Positions 34,101 through 38,414 are shown, counted from the first letter of the stretch. The stretch is DNA of 64,000 bases from Cladocopium goreaui (GCA_947184155.2 CAMXCT020002669.1:443501-507500); one strand, 5' to 3'. Numbers and translations are program-made. Notes: generated by a model not told the origin, from the letters alone.

Positions 34101-34119
34101 GCAGCAAGACCCAACGCAT
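270..34119 (-). CDS. Multi-exon gene for a secreted right-handed beta-helix (pectate-lyase-fold) protein, 3' end beyond the window
   Basis: This gene is assembled from small exons on the minus strand; its 3' end lies below position 1. In order the exons encode a signal peptide, FGPN, QFGNHRTAVF-MPG, QVLGLG, FWRSIEN, VSQAAPLR, SGGALANSEI, QQQWYTR, AEKPF, ILTPAVYYLEEPL, ICILGLG, FATLVP, VDGVRLAG and FIARAGGPD. From memory this matches, in the same order, a family of secreted bacterial beta-helix proteins often labelled 'coagulation factor 5/8 type domain protein'; the substrate is unknown. Splice phases agree at most junctions that could be tested, and most donors are GC. Some exons are missing (after FGPN, around 10-11 kb, 0.4-1.5 kb). 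The span is at least 33.8 kb because introns carry a YR retrotransposon, an LTR element and a satellite-rich element. Family membership is inference from motif order. Confidence 0.72.
1092..1252. repeat. (CAT)n microsatellite
   Basis: About 160 bases of near-perfect CAT repeat with a few CAG and GAC variants, inside an intron of the beta-helix gene. The histidine, isoleucine or methionine runs it would encode are not evidence for a gene. Confidence 0.95.
1535..1574 (-). CDS. Micro-exon: VDGVRLAGVFVQLG segment
   Basis: Acceptor GTAGAG|TG leads into VDGVRLAGVFVQLG, the family's 'DVDG(V/L).(V/L)AG....(A/L)G' strand. A GC donor (CTCGG|GC) follows. Exons that should encode the next strands, between 1.5 kb and 0.33 kb, were not resolved. 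Confidence 0.58.
2035..2097 (-). CDS. Exon: FATLVP...GVIEA segment
   Basis: Acceptor TCGCAG|GC in phase 1 gives FATLVPKKLDIF then GRGVIEA. The donor is either GA (GCTG|GAG, phase 1, in frame with the next exon) or a GT five bases further on. Confidence 0.6.
2196..2295. mobile_element. Degenerate copy of the TACCCTCTGG MITE
   Basis: GCCCTCTGGTAATTTAACAT, CTATAAATGGCCATTTTC and ATTATGTTAGTTCCC match the family; the right terminus is eroded. It lies in an intron just upstream of the FATLVP exon. Confidence 0.5.
2345..2450. repeat. Two-copy G-rich tandem repeat
   Basis: A unit of about 50 bases (GGGGGGGATGTT-ACGT, CCTGTGAACTTGCTCAC) occurs twice in a row in an intron. The sense of the G-runs recalls the longer GC-rich satellite at 41.7-42.2 kb. 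Confidence 0.7.
2475..3045. repeat. AT/TA and CA dinucleotide tracts flanking a micro-exon
   Basis: Tracts of (TA)n at 2477-2560, 2670-2730 and 2938-3045 flank the exon at 2842-2878. They are intronic low-complexity sequence. Confidence 0.85.
2842..2878 (-). CDS. Micro-exon: VIDHPNICILGLG segment
   Basis: This 37-bp exon has acceptor GCTGAG|GTC and GC donor CTGG|GCC. VIDHPNICILGL joins to the next exon as LGLG-FATLVP, the family's 'VLG(L/I)G.ATL.P' turn. Phases agree on both sides. Confidence 0.72.
3149..3198 (-). CDS. Exon: LHVILTPAVYYLEEPL segment
   Basis: The acceptor is GGCGAG|GT and the GC donor CTG|GCTG. LHVILTPAVYYLEEPL is a near-perfect family block ('LLLTPG.Y.L..PL'). Spliced to the previous exon it restores KQG-LHVILTP. 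Confidence 0.75.
3615..3691 (-). CDS. Exon: VGFDKVFVTN...AAIKQ segment
   Basis: The 77-bp exon runs from acceptor GGCAG|C to GC donor CAAG|GCC. TVGFDKVFVTNAKS then EMNAAIKQG corresponds to the family's 'F.VA.....A..NAAL..G' helix before the second beta-helix part. It leaves in phase 1, exactly what the next exon needs. Confidence 0.68.
4183..4292. mobile_element. MITE-like dispersed repeat, copy 1
   Basis: About 110 bases starting TTGGTGGTTTCAA and ending ATCACCAACCA, i.e. short terminal inverted repeats, with a core (CAGATTGGATCATCATCCCA) shared with a second copy at 46.69-46.80 kb. There is no coding capacity. Confidence 0.65.
4917..5125. repeat. T-rich low-complexity tract
   Basis: About 200 bases of T and A with TTTTTATTTTTAATTA-like runs at the left end of the satellite-rich element. 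Confidence 0.85.
5300..8820. repeat. Repeats of 200-270 bases with a palindromic core, eight copies
   Basis: Each copy carries ACACAATAGTGTGG, a short spacer, then GGTACACTATTGTGTCC followed by AGCTGCTTCCTGAGG. The two halves are inverted, so each can form a hairpin. Cores lie near 5334, 5605, 5876, 7977, 8182, 8385, 8537 and 8789. The 55-bp minisatellite interrupts the third copy. Confidence 0.85.
6178..7780. repeat. 55-bp minisatellite, about 29 copies
   Basis: The unit contains TTCTATGATCTTTCTATGGG, ATTTCTGTGAGATTC and CTATGGGATTTCCATGTTAT. Copies differ mainly at one position (CTATGGG versus TTATGGG) and by rare truncations. A degenerate TATGG-rich zone (5960-6177) appears to be the seed. 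The period is not a multiple of three. Confidence 0.95.
8840..9360. repeat. 21-bp tandem repeat, seven-codon periodic
   Basis: Units of the type AAATTGAAATCAATTGAAAGT repeat about 25 times. Because 21 is a multiple of three, frames stay open on both strands (KSIESKL-type heptads one way, LLSIDFN the other). It lies within the TIR-bounded element and has no start context, so I treat it as satellite. Confidence 0.9.
9758..9812 (-). CDS. Exon: AEKPFIIFEQ segment
   Basis: Acceptor TGTGAG|G leads into TEPPSVFAEKPFIIFEQ, which corresponds to the family's 'P.(V/I).EKP' segment. The donor is probably GA (CAG|GACATC) or a GA a few codons on. A 27-bp direct duplication (9812-9870 region) overlaps the acceptor side. 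Confidence 0.5.
10580..10705 (-). CDS. Coding-like island, possible exon
   Basis: The minus frame contains WWYGPGFAGWPRKLRCQG and then DFEGNHLPW, and a nearby shifted frame contains DSHEIAGWCFEVYSDW at 10.44-10.51 kb. Composition is protein-like and GC-richer than the flanks, but I could not place splice sites or match a family segment. Confidence 0.25.
11092..11160 (-). CDS. Probable exon: LGSYAAVGCVGPDETSF segment
   Basis: Acceptor ACCAG|GT is in phase 1, matching the preceding exon. The frame reads LGSYAAVGCVGPDETSF and stays open. The family has a 'V.V...GAP' segment here, but the match is weak and the 3' end is a guess. Confidence 0.35.
11490..11612 (-). CDS. Exon: SGGALANSEI...QQQWYTR motif
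   Basis: The 123-bp exon has acceptor ACTTAG|GC and GC donor CAG|GCAAGG, phase 1 on both sides. DDYTSGGALANSEILGEI then GTQQQWYTR is the second diagnostic block (family 'SGG.(.)ADS.I' and 'QQQW.TR'). The tail KMKPYPHPA fits less well, so the true donor could lie upstream. Confidence 0.7.
11935..11971 (-). CDS. Micro-exon: VKVHGDLKL segment
   Basis: This 37-bp exon has acceptor TTTCAG|GTG and GT donor GACG|GTGCC. It enters in phase 0, matching the exon at 22.4 kb, and leaves in phase 1, matching the next. VKVHGDLKLSGD fits the strand that follows SQAAPLR in the family. Confidence 0.65.
12416..13271 (-). pseudogene. FNIP-repeat (22-residue leucine-rich) sequence, 3' part, decayed
   Basis: The minus frames encode about a dozen 22-residue repeats of the form LPSSLQSLTFGSDFNQSLE, the FNIP-repeat pattern. 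Stops and one-base shifts break the frame (for example 12.72-12.95 kb, and a TAA near 13053). The array continues at 20387 after the inserted YR element. It lies in the largest intron of the beta-helix gene and is probably a dead gene or fragment; a function cannot be assigned. Confidence 0.8.
13272..13498 (-). repeat. Split direct repeat B2
   Basis: The outer B copy. Its outer end (GGGACTTCT) abuts the FNIP sequence TGCTTGGTAGA. Confidence 0.93.
13524..13720 (-). repeat. Split direct repeat A2
   Basis: The internal copy of A, joined directly to B1. The junction CTACAC|GGGACTTCT is what a circularised A-B junction would leave. Confidence 0.93.
13721..13947 (-). repeat. Split direct repeat B1
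   Basis: A 227-bp repeat matching 13272-13498 with one difference (GTGTGGGAATT versus GTGTGGAAATT on the plus strand). It directly abuts A2. Confidence 0.93.
14034..16304 (-). CDS. Reverse transcriptase-RNase H of the YR retrotransposon
   Basis: A 756-codon frame without interruption. RT palm motifs are LTADIKRAHRLVKI (around residue 320) and YVDDLLFI (around residue 394), with the catalytic aspartates in place. The RNase H part follows, with RADAKAEGEVICIGGW, SLELFATL, GTDNLGNTHL and LEWLPRLQNQEADNLTN, the DIRS-type RNase H pattern. The N-terminal 250 residues are unassigned. There is no integrase, consistent with the separate tyrosine recombinase. It ends 87 bases before B1. Confidence 0.88.
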   Translation of the reverse strand: MSAEKVSAALPSPAVGHSCSGQRVSSSVDTDLLDGEEETAWFHQAVGGCGPPLKSHMMGKSKPFVDGSGLCSPGRWSPCARHVKPIGAQCFAGLQTVLDKHTDGRRLLFELACKKHVDQPFPAALVKEAREAVKGILRKHGAQLDLDAIPERQPFHLALLEEFLRLCNDPDASAYFSGKDSFAAGVSLGVNQKMPRTPAVFEKKCKWRAYDGETTAADVFRNNYPGAAENAKAIEAQFVEEAKLGAMVKMEVEEASRIYGENLRVASLGAIRKADDSFCVVHDGTHGIGVNGNIKVRDQIACPSAGDLRQVLQVLEKPTFVLTADIKRAHRLVKIKPEDWGLQACRTDESSSFVWLNTVGTFGVASAAVHWSHLFSGIQRAVYYLTGTLKLFLLTYVDDLLFITQGKAATDAIVVALLFMVVLGVPLSWHKCKGGTQVEWVGYYVDLEQKSVGISEKRADWICNWVETTVAAGVVKLHDFSAVLGRLSFAMAAIEHLRPFLGPLYAWSAALENVVHARLPKAVIYILRFIEHMLKHGWRTRPVGPLQEARRELFRADAKAEGEVICIGGWAIEDGPDTKSCRWFSERLTRSNAPWAFLAGESFRAIASLELFATLVSLVLFKPACYKGSMKISAGTDNLGNTHLIARLMSTKFPLCAILMEVAAVLMDGNHDLQLEWLPRLQNQEADNLTNEIFHGFSEDRRLRFRMEEYEGLVLQAMLNLCMELYEDVRKARDRKVSQTKRVKTGEPLRVRAPWG
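16353..17681 (-). CDS. Gag-like protein with zinc fingers
   Basis: A 442-codon frame; the Met at codon 31 (17591, MPLISLSDEERS) is a more likely start than the hydrophobic leader. The middle is helical and of unknown fold. A glycine/lysine stretch (GKGSGKHGKGKGKGK) precedes a CCCH-like finger (CFRFNNGTCKEKHC) and a CCHC zinc knuckle (CQICLGEGHGKKDC, C-x2-C-x4-H-x4-C). Such knuckles bind the element's RNA. It lies between the recombinase and the RT, 341 bases after the former and 48 before the latter. Confidence 0.75.
   Translation of the reverse strand: MLHALCLLGQLVIIVYVLQLRQLSLSTVDIMPLISLSDEERSAALKAASPDLKYHLSEVKVPVEVQAALFHKGFVDLQLFAGLDESRLEVRNALAVEIGLKHDECTDARQNVARLLSAWESSRAQLVAEDKMKAESKLGQTPRIVQCSEMAALRKAVEADLGKLQDDEVPAKSLIATKLEQIESGDLRAEDLREVLCVEDTDVDLFSGIIEHGTGNLKIKPGKASIAMPSTPEELRLRHRRIGIAWLMVGSKHKNQSWITPALLEAFRRFSDHIVGRHIAGFPIMAQGVTRHPAWNLVLSYELEVRKRAYKQLRDGKHSSLQEALEDAWNSAELINKHFLVPLTASADFFSTASHGEVFTAHGKGSGKHGKGKGKGKDRRLVSKQFLKSRSEEGKRLCFRFNNGTCKEKHCSFHHACQICLGEGHGKKDCPSHPKSMLQSPA
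18023..20170 (-). CDS. Tyrosine recombinase of the YR retrotransposon, split by one in-frame stop
   Basis: Codons from 20170 run in one frame for 450 codons to a TAG at 18820-18818; the same frame then continues to 18023. The first half has the catalytic Arg region (SSSRSDDLLGL) and the Lys hairpin (RTKTSGPGKKVKWLP). The second half has HSERCWL (the H-x-x-R box), VLGRW and the nucleophile context SDEYIRTAQ. After the catalytic domain comes an acidic tail preceded by a Cys/His-rich patch (RRLHRWDGCG, CKHCW). The enzyme should cut and join the circular DNA copy into the genome. The lone TAG could be a recent nonsense mutation, read-through, or a slip at the adjoining T6 run. Confidence 0.82.
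20190..20386 (-). repeat. Split direct repeat A1
   Basis: A 197-bp outer repeat identical, but for one base, to 13524-13720. It starts GTGTAGTGCACC on the minus strand and ends TTTTTCGCGC. Confidence 0.93.
20387..20967 (-). pseudogene. FNIP-repeat sequence, 5' part
   Basis: The open part from 20967 reads through about six FNIP repeats (LPSSLQSLAFGKCFNQSLE type) before a TAA near 20569. There is no ATG start; the first usable codon is TTG. Two repeats nearer the insertion carry the same CAA-to-TAA change, showing that the broken repeat was itself duplicated. Confidence 0.78.
21975..22010. repeat. TA tract in an intron
   Basis: A short (TA)n run. The rest of 20968-22208 is intronic sequence in which I see no gene. 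Confidence 0.8.
22209..22304. mobile_element. Small foldback element
   Basis: Arms TGTCAACCCC-GATTAATAAAC (22209-22230) and the inverted copy at 22283-22304 match at 21 of 22 positions around a 52-base loop. It fits a tiny MITE or foldback repeat; no target duplication is obvious. Confidence 0.55.
22419..22503 (-). CDS. Exon: FWRSIEN...VSQAAPLR motif
   Basis: The acceptor is TCCAAG|G and the GC donor is CGGAAG|GC, leaving in phase 0. NTFWRSIENVEV followed by FFVSQAAPLRK is the most diagnostic family block. The next exon is 10.4 kb away, beyond a decayed FNIP sequence and a YR retrotransposon. Confidence 0.75.
22680..22807. repeat. AATAT-rich tract, target of the LTR element
   Basis: TATAATATAA repeats lead up to the 3' LTR; the same motif resumes at 28722. 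The element inserted into this tract. Confidence 0.85.
22808..23066 (-). repeat. 3' LTR of the Gag-protease element
   Basis: 259 bases, equal to the 5' LTR but for three extra bases (TTGTTGAGCC versus TTGAGCC on the plus strand). Confidence 0.9.
23067..23080 (-). promoter_or_regulatory. Polypurine tract
   Basis: On the minus strand GCAGGAAGGGGGAG runs directly into the 3' LTR, as expected for the plus-strand primer site. Confidence 0.75.
23283..28430 (-). CDS. Gag-protease polyprotein, 1715 residues
   Basis: The ATG lies 35 bases inside the 5' LTR. Residues 1-600 are low-complexity and Pro/Gly/Gln-rich (GGYGWPGGPPPGQYG region). A helical capsid-like region follows, then a CCCH-like finger (CRYAERCRFVH) and a CCHC knuckle near residue 950 (CFNCSGKGHSKREC). 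A retropepsin-like motif LLDGGATHPL lies near residue 1098, with Gly where Ser or Thr is usual after Asp. The last 500 residues are charged and Lys/Glu-rich. There are no H-H-C-C, D-D-E or (Y/V)DD motifs. The frame is intact, which argues that the protein is still used. Confidence 0.8.
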   Translation of the reverse strand: MSSSDFTQRRRQEHQVQAAAHAEEEQHGSHGHGKEECEETADQMLDRLLEEMDTPGQEHGEKTGTRSSDSTRRSLTGKGVGERGMALTGAGGSGALAQVVAVRAGAGEQIAQNPAVAEEVARPVSLPPEEPPRLVVVRGKGNGDLLSGLTPGVNSLTLSGVPIAQTPGVARMSERSREPPVVGNREERQGGKHQSSTEVGGGAAAVVETIALLERPGRSPVESPEDARVKQVVPAAPTSPPVACQPAGAYVVYTATGEAQGLQAAGMSQQSMCAGVPPTGLAPQWETAVVDPGMVTGVMAVEEMNPWSAAKRVEALMSSPQTPVKEPTYPAVSQDLIDQADAREKEKFEELKQHVMEVLQRGKTEIQQDRENWLATREGRRALERVQEAGGGHKGSQSSGRSYQTASPEQKNVEQCFPVGPSQGVPPQGQPVQDQTVPGVQHHHDQDLQMKAGGPLWNVPPAPRAEPCLRPMDVYMNQGWLNGIPPGGMPQGAASRPPMGAPCMGATENTRHFFIGDQPNQWYNLQAQVGGAPAGQDHRLHGGFAFPGGNTGPMGGYGWPGGPPPGQYGNPGQAPGPPGGHQGNPGQPGGYQGNPGQAVPPQQQQQAVVQAGPLAGGEVPGETLRSVDLPKLDRHATSLDFGDWLTVVQQMIGDVSYTSAQWWGVVMTAVEHACHHWLQADPLMRLRMAPVIPDMARGWPRTENRVVGMLLQAVPKDIYEDLVANRHMSAGQVMFKLYTVFQPGGQVERTSLLQMLVDWKGPSNDAAEMVNSIRKWRRWVVRAEELQLVLPDPLVLAGVVAKISDALARLGGAQAAYRLSSVRQHLGIDLRPGMQEIRTFSELLQAEAGEMAIRQPGNTIQGPTTKPNNVVGVKSMSGPDPSENPPKGGSKGKQDDAAGSSTGRRGEKPELPINAANVVHKTACVNWLTDKGCRYAERCRFVHTVLDSKDGRCFNCSGKGHSKRECAAGKRSESREPKGGSVGEGDAGAPESVEGGLDEAETAAQITPENEEVIQEVNHLLKSLTGPMLKTIGKRAECGPCEAKTVKVTPKNSINPGPERAAQAVQEVNHHMKGIAGPMLKSLGNGGDPEVEDTGLLDGGATHPLRQGTSDEIKNAVQVTVELAHGAAQLYQNPMNGTLLSEGPVEPIVPLRGLAELGYTITWSRAGCAVKHPRLGKIKCWERSGCPVVRRDHALALITEIERMDTEKRNDRRFTREEANKVSTKISRFKKEPADEPAGGEPGVCSKVSTFCVSKVSGQDDQGSGEAPAKEDGSPNSGEFIVRKISLEHQQNWDAEFPSVDPKQDQQMHASRARSTKGIARLEEHQPEEGEHGRNEDLPGKKLVADLLSKIIAVKPNWERFWRFVNRQGSGVPNEEPTIGSNRREEQPLGEEHHPEEPDQETSSWDNYRVIAGRCVSVVKKVVGLAKEYPELAEFRHEALSTAIGRLVQVLADTYRVTESVVKDRFQLESVLPFLEKKNIPGQVEHPVEEEPRGSLKRGNRSKRGNSKPKRVHFWDENPPILKVLRVQDHHGHVTQLHSSGKEEPIPKTILGDGQEKHWDLDLARSNRKEHRAVEDVPRSGPTETRDQVAVRGMEFLGSVVKIDEIQLHGKPSKGIAPQPMGTQGDQKEKEARILLQVGTEKEKEKEEFKKDRSPGKVHRWLEKKIIKTQGKDHYLPVEKINTGKSSSAAGPKEHRWALFECGAGERGNSKNLRS
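28448..28465 (-). promoter_or_regulatory. Primer binding site matching a tRNA-Met anticodon arm
   Basis: The 18 bases just inside the 5' LTR are complementary to GGGTTGGGCTCATAACC, which has the form of an anticodon stem and seven-base loop C-U-CAU-A-A. Copia and Ty5 use such a half-tRNA primer from initiator tRNA-Met. The dinoflagellate tRNA itself was not available for comparison. Confidence 0.6.
28466..28721 (-). repeat. 5' LTR of the Gag-protease element
   Basis: 256 bases, starting TGCGGTTGGG on the minus strand and ending AGAACCCGTG, so the 3' end lacks the usual CA. It contains four GGCTCAAG motifs, one within GCCATTCAATTGGCTCAAG (28571-28625 region). Confidence 0.9.
28722..29894. other. 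Intron sequence, no gene seen
   Basis: After an AATAT tract the sequence is unremarkable. Short open frames on both strands lack motif support. Confidence 0.5.
29895..30016 (-). CDS. Exon: QVLGLG turn of the beta-helix protein
   Basis: Acceptor TTTCAG|GTG is in phase 0. The product reads VDIQLPYYFQVLGLGAAP and ends EVGRQPGA plus two bases. The best joint to the next exon uses a GA donor (CGCGAC|GATGAA) and gives PGAT-NTFWRSIEN, matching the family motif. If the donor is instead the GT at 29871, the phase to the next exon fails. Confidence 0.68.
30684..30801. mobile_element. 118-bp MITE with TACCCTCTGG ends, copy 1
   Basis: It begins TACCCTCTGGTGATCAAAC and ends GTTTGATTTACCAGAGGGTA, inverted copies. 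A copy of the same 118-base length is at 50164. It lies in an intron. Confidence 0.72.
31442..31510. repeat. 33-bp direct duplication
   Basis: CCGCTTATGGTACCACCAAC followed by TCTGTGAAAA occurs twice in tandem. Confidence 0.85.
31820..31891 (-). CDS. Exon: YGQFGNHRTAVFLMPGNHQ segment
   Basis: This is exactly 24 codons with phase 0 at both ends, between acceptor CTGAG|ATT and GC donor CACCAG|GC. QFGNHRTAVFLMPG matches the family's 'QFG..R.A..F.PG' strand that precedes the first beta-helix turn, and the next exon continues with VDIQLPYYFQVLGLG. Confidence 0.68.
32305..32332. mobile_element. Solo terminus related to the 4.7-kb element
   Basis: CACTAATCAG-AGCCAACATTA preceded by a G-run and CACACTGTTGTGTACCC resembles the right end at 9420-9484. 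No matching left end was found nearby, so it is a fragment. It lies in an intron of the beta-helix gene. Confidence 0.5.
32529..32572 (-). CDS. Exon: PAVEAKLNQLYETQ segment
   Basis: This is a 44-bp exon with acceptor CTCAG|CT and GC donor (ACACAA|GC), entering in phase 1 and leaving in phase 0. PAVEAKLNQLYETQ corresponds to the family's helix just before the Q-F-G segment, and it joins in frame to the next exon. Confidence 0.55.
33028..33059 (-). CDS. Exon 3: FGPN motif of the beta-helix protein
   Basis: The phase-1 acceptor ACAG|CG gives SSVDFGPNVI, the opening motif of the conserved family domain. The donor is either GT after Asn or GC after Ile. The next family motif (F-D-P-S type) was not found, so one small exon is missing between here and 32.57 kb. 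Confidence 0.42.
33825..33918 (-). CDS. Exon 2: Cys-rich N-terminal segment
   Basis: The acceptor TTCAAG|GCA in phase 0 continues from exon 1. The protein reads AAVSARVCSGDAGC, then DDATGLLQR, a Cys plus LLQ pattern that I have often seen near the N terminus of secreted dinoflagellate proteins. The 3' boundary (a GC donor giving phase 1) is the best fit but is not certain. Confidence 0.5.
34060..34119 (-). CDS. Exon 1: start codon and signal peptide of the beta-helix gene
   Basis: The frame starts MRWVLLLLASQSVTS, a short n-region followed by a hydrophobic core and small residues, as in an ER signal peptide, and runs to a Cys (SDSC). It ends at a GC donor (GCAAGT) in phase 0. An upstream in-frame Met 13 codons earlier is possible, but this Met places the signal peptide at the N terminus. 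Confidence 0.6.
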
Positions 34120-36000
34120 CCTGGCTGTGTTTTGGGCAGATATGAAGCGACTAGTCACATGACTTCGGGAGTATTATCGGGGCGTCTCATCCTCAAGCTT
34201 TACGGTTTTATTTCTGGCCCCCAAAACCATGTGGATCAACTTTAAACAACTTGGCTCTATTCTACAACTTGAGTGCACCATATTGAGTCACCATTGAGTC
34301 ACCAGGCTACAACTTGGATCAACGTGGTCCGAGTGCCAAAAAACAATGCCTTTCTCAACAATGCTTGCAGGCCAAGAGGAACACATTCTCCGCAAGTGTA
34401 TATAATTATATATAATATATATATATATATATGTTATACAGTATTTTTTTGACATGTAACATATACATCAATGAATAAACAACATGTACTATATGTATAA
34501 TATCTATATATTTAATGATATATATTTATACAAACAGGATAGAACAGTAGAAATTGCGCTCTGGGTCATCACCACCCAGCCGATCCTCGAGGTCGTGTCA
34601 AGCCGGCGTTTGGCGGCGACACGGCCGGAGGACCGTGTAGTTTGATGGGGTTTCAAACGGCTGCGAAGCACGAGGTGCAGTGAAAAAAGGAACCCTGGCA
34701 CGCTGCTGTTCACATTGGAAACAGCTGGTGTATACATCTTGATTCCAAATTTTGATTCAGGCATATCACTATATTCTAAAATCAATCATTAATCTAGGTA
34801 TCCTTATAATATGTATCAATAATAGCTGATATTATTGGTTTTGATTCATCCCCAGGTTGACGTCGGTGGATGAGACGAACCACCAACATTTTGGGCCGTC
34901 TATTTCATTTTTTGAATGGCTGCATGATGCACATGGTAGCCCTATTGGTTCCTGAAAGAGTATGAACATCAGTACAGTAACCAATGAAGGGATCTCCCCT
35001 GGCACAGGTCACTAAGCCACCATATGCTGACATGTTGTCGGTGATGGGTGATCCATAGGGTTAGTAAATAGCTGTGAAAATCTGAGCGCAGCCCACTCGA
35101 TTTTGGCAGCACCGTAAAAGCCTACAGTTCTAGCCTCTCTAGTGCTCCTCATTCGTGAGACGCGCCTGTCAAACACAAGACCGACATAACAAGAGACACC
35201 CTAGGCAATTTGTTTCTACCGACATGGAGGAGTCATGATACCTACATCCAGCCTGTGGTTTTGATCTAATCATATCTAATCTATATAGGTTCCAGTTGTT
35301 GTGATTGGCCCACTCCACAGCCTCAGTTGTGAGGGTGGGCTTCAACACCTAGGACAACAATCATGCTGTGGGTGAAACTTCAGCTGGCTCAGTCAGCTGG
35401 CCTCAGGTAACGGATTGACAAAGTGCCTTGCAGATCCCGTTGTTCAACGGATGTGGGGCCCTAAAATAATCCTGGTTGACAAAAGACATCAGTATTGGTG
35501 GCAAAGAGACTTATTGGTGAGAAACTGATTATTTCTTTGAGTGTTAGTGGAAACTGAACGCGTCGGCAGCGTCTATATATATATAGATATATTCGGAAGG
35601 CCTATTGGAGACATGACCAATCTGCGAAGCGAAATCTTGAGCGATCAGAATAGCTAAACACACTGGAAAATCATCGTATGCATGCATCCCTTGCTGTGCC
35701 TAAATAGAAGTGCCAGCCACTGCATGGCCATTCTTACGCGCATGACACTGACATCATCCAGTCGGGTTCCATCTCAGTTTCTGGCTTTACTCTTCCTCCT
35801 CCGCGCAGGAGAACACAGGGGTAAGAACACCCAACCACTTTCAACAACATATCATAACAATATGCAAAGATTCGAACGTATTCTAACTACAACCTTGCAT
35901 GGGTGGGGTAATGTACAACGAAGACTGGGATTATATAACTCTTTTCTTAAACGTAAGTGTAATTATATAATATCAGATACATTCACAAATACAATCTGTC
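34120..36000. other. Region 5' of the beta-helix gene, no gene assigned
   Basis: The tract includes TA repeats at 34400-34510 and a GC-rich island at 34550-34740 with open frames on both strands that I cannot assign. No spliced-leader acceptor site was recognised. Confidence 0.4.
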
Positions 36001-36094
36001 TGGAAGTGCAGCCAAAAGACAGGGGCAAAGGATGTCAGCAACAAAGGTCCTGCTACCACATGTTCTCAGTACACTTCCTCCCTCACGGTCACCA

Positions 36095-36176
36095 GCCTCC
36101 TCTGCAATCGCTGCAGGTGGTGCTTCCTCAGGAGCAAACTTGGGCGAACTTGGCTTCAAAATCCCTATAGATATTT
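36095..36176 (-). CDS. Coding-like island, possible exon
   Basis: After an acceptor TATAG|GG the minus frame reads ILKPSSPKFAPEEAPPAA then AEEAG before a GT donor. The composition is protein-like; no family was recognised and no partner exon found. Confidence 0.25.
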
Positions 36177-37799
36177 GGAGGGTCAGAAATGGTCACACGC
36201 TGTCCAAGTCTATCTCCTGAACCCTTTGCAGCATACCTTTCAACCAATATGTGTCCCTGCCAGATTTCTGACTGAGGCATTGACCTTGGGCCCTTTGGAC
36301 AAGGCCTCGCATAGGACTCAAGGAGGCTGACCGGTGCATTGCTGATCTGCGACTGATCTGTAAATGTTCCCTTGCGGATTCACTTCATTATCACTCAGAC
36401 ATCCCCACAAAACTCCCAAGCAATTCGAAGCTATGAGTTGTCTTGTAGTAATTAGTTGGGGTACCCAAGGCTTCTATCATTTCATGACCTCTTTCATAGG
36501 GGGAATCATCCTTTTTCTGGCTGAATTCCGTAGTACCGCATGTACATGCAATGTAGTAATTCAAGCTGAGATGATTAGTCATTTTTTGGGATGATTCCCC
36601 ATGAACCATCTAGGGTTTGGTCAGTTTCTTGATAACATGCCTTCTGTCATAGGTCAAGTTCGCATTTTTGCTGGTATAAATCAAGGTTTTGCTATGTTTT
36701 CCTGCCATAAACAATGGTTTTGACACCCATTTCCCCATTTTTTCATATGTTTTCCATATCTTTCCCACGCATTTTCCAGATCTTCCATTGATCTCCACAG
36801 AAAGTCCCGGCACCACGTGGCACCTCTAGGAGTTCCACCAAGTGTTCATCCAGCTGCACCGCTTCCGCCAACTGGCCATTTCATAGAAAAAGTTTCCACA
36901 TGGAGATGTGTTTTTCTATCTGTTCTAATCTTCTAATCTATCTTTTGTCTGTCTATCCATCTATCCGTCTATATCTGTTTATCTATCCAGCTGCATCACC
37001 TACCTATCTACTGTATAAGTCGTAAAGTACATATATCATATTACATGTAGATAGTGTAGATTATATCTGTTATTTGCTTGTTTGCCAGGGGGCATTTTCA
37101 GGACTCAATAAACTGAGGGTTTTTGGATGATCAAGGGCCACAAGTTGTGCGTGAAGCACCAGGGGATCCATCGCCGTCCTATCCCTGTCATTTGCAAAGC
37201 CACACAAAATCATGGCTAGTAAGCTCTTACTACGGCTTTATTCACCAAAATTCACCACTAAGAACCATTAAGAACCACTACTAAGGGCTTATTCACCATT
37301 CATTTTCTGAGGGTACGAGACGTTTGCATAGAAATGCCTACGAAAAGTGACATACTTCCCACGTCCCCTTGGCGCACCAGGAAGGTATCATGCGGCAGCA
37401 AATCTGAGTCAACGATCGCCTTCAGCGAAGCGTTTGCCAAGGTGTGGGAGTCTGGGAGTCTCCATAGCAGTAGTTTTTTGCCATGTTCATTTCATTAATC
37501 TCTATCTATCTAAGGAAAAAAATATATATAAGACAATATATATATATATATGATCCTGTCTTCCGACCGCGAGGTCCCCCCCCCCAAAGGTATGGGTCCC
37601 CAGGTAGCACCCCCCTTCCCTTCTATTTGCAAGCTATTGGCAGCATTTCTGAGGTCCAGCCTCGTATTTGCTAGGTTTTTGCAGCGATTCTGACTACCAG
37701 CCTCGCATTTACTAGGTGCATGCTACCTTTTAGACGACCTACGTAGCACACATGCTCCCTCAAAGTACCTACGTGCTACCTATAGTCATATATACATGT

Positions 37800-38414
37800 G
37801 CTATGTATCTACTTCCAATATATATATAAATATTTACATGTTATAGATACATACATATATATATATACACACACATATATTCGTATTTAAATATATATAT
37901 ATACATGTATAGACACACATACGTACATATATTCATATATATATATATATGTACACATACAAATATATGTATATATATAAATACATAAGCATATATTATA
38001 TAGAGATGTATTACATTGTATAATACACATACATATTTACATAGTACCGCACCCCCACCACACCACAGGGGGGAGGGGGGCAGTACCACACCCCCACCAC
38101 ACCACAGGGGGGGGAGGGGGACAGTACTATGGCTGACCCATGACCATGGCGGGGGGGACTTCTAACTACTACTAACTACTACTGACTACTACCAAGTGCG
38201 TTATAACTACTACTAACTACTAAACTAGGAACACGGCGCATAGGCGGAACTACTACGAACAAGTACTAAGCACTTCTCAATAGTACTAACTACTACTATC
38301 TACTACTCACTACTACTATCTACTACTCACTACTACTAACTACTAACTACTAACTACTAACTCCTAACTCCTAACTCCTAACTCCTAACTCCTAACTCCT
38401 AACTACTAACTACT

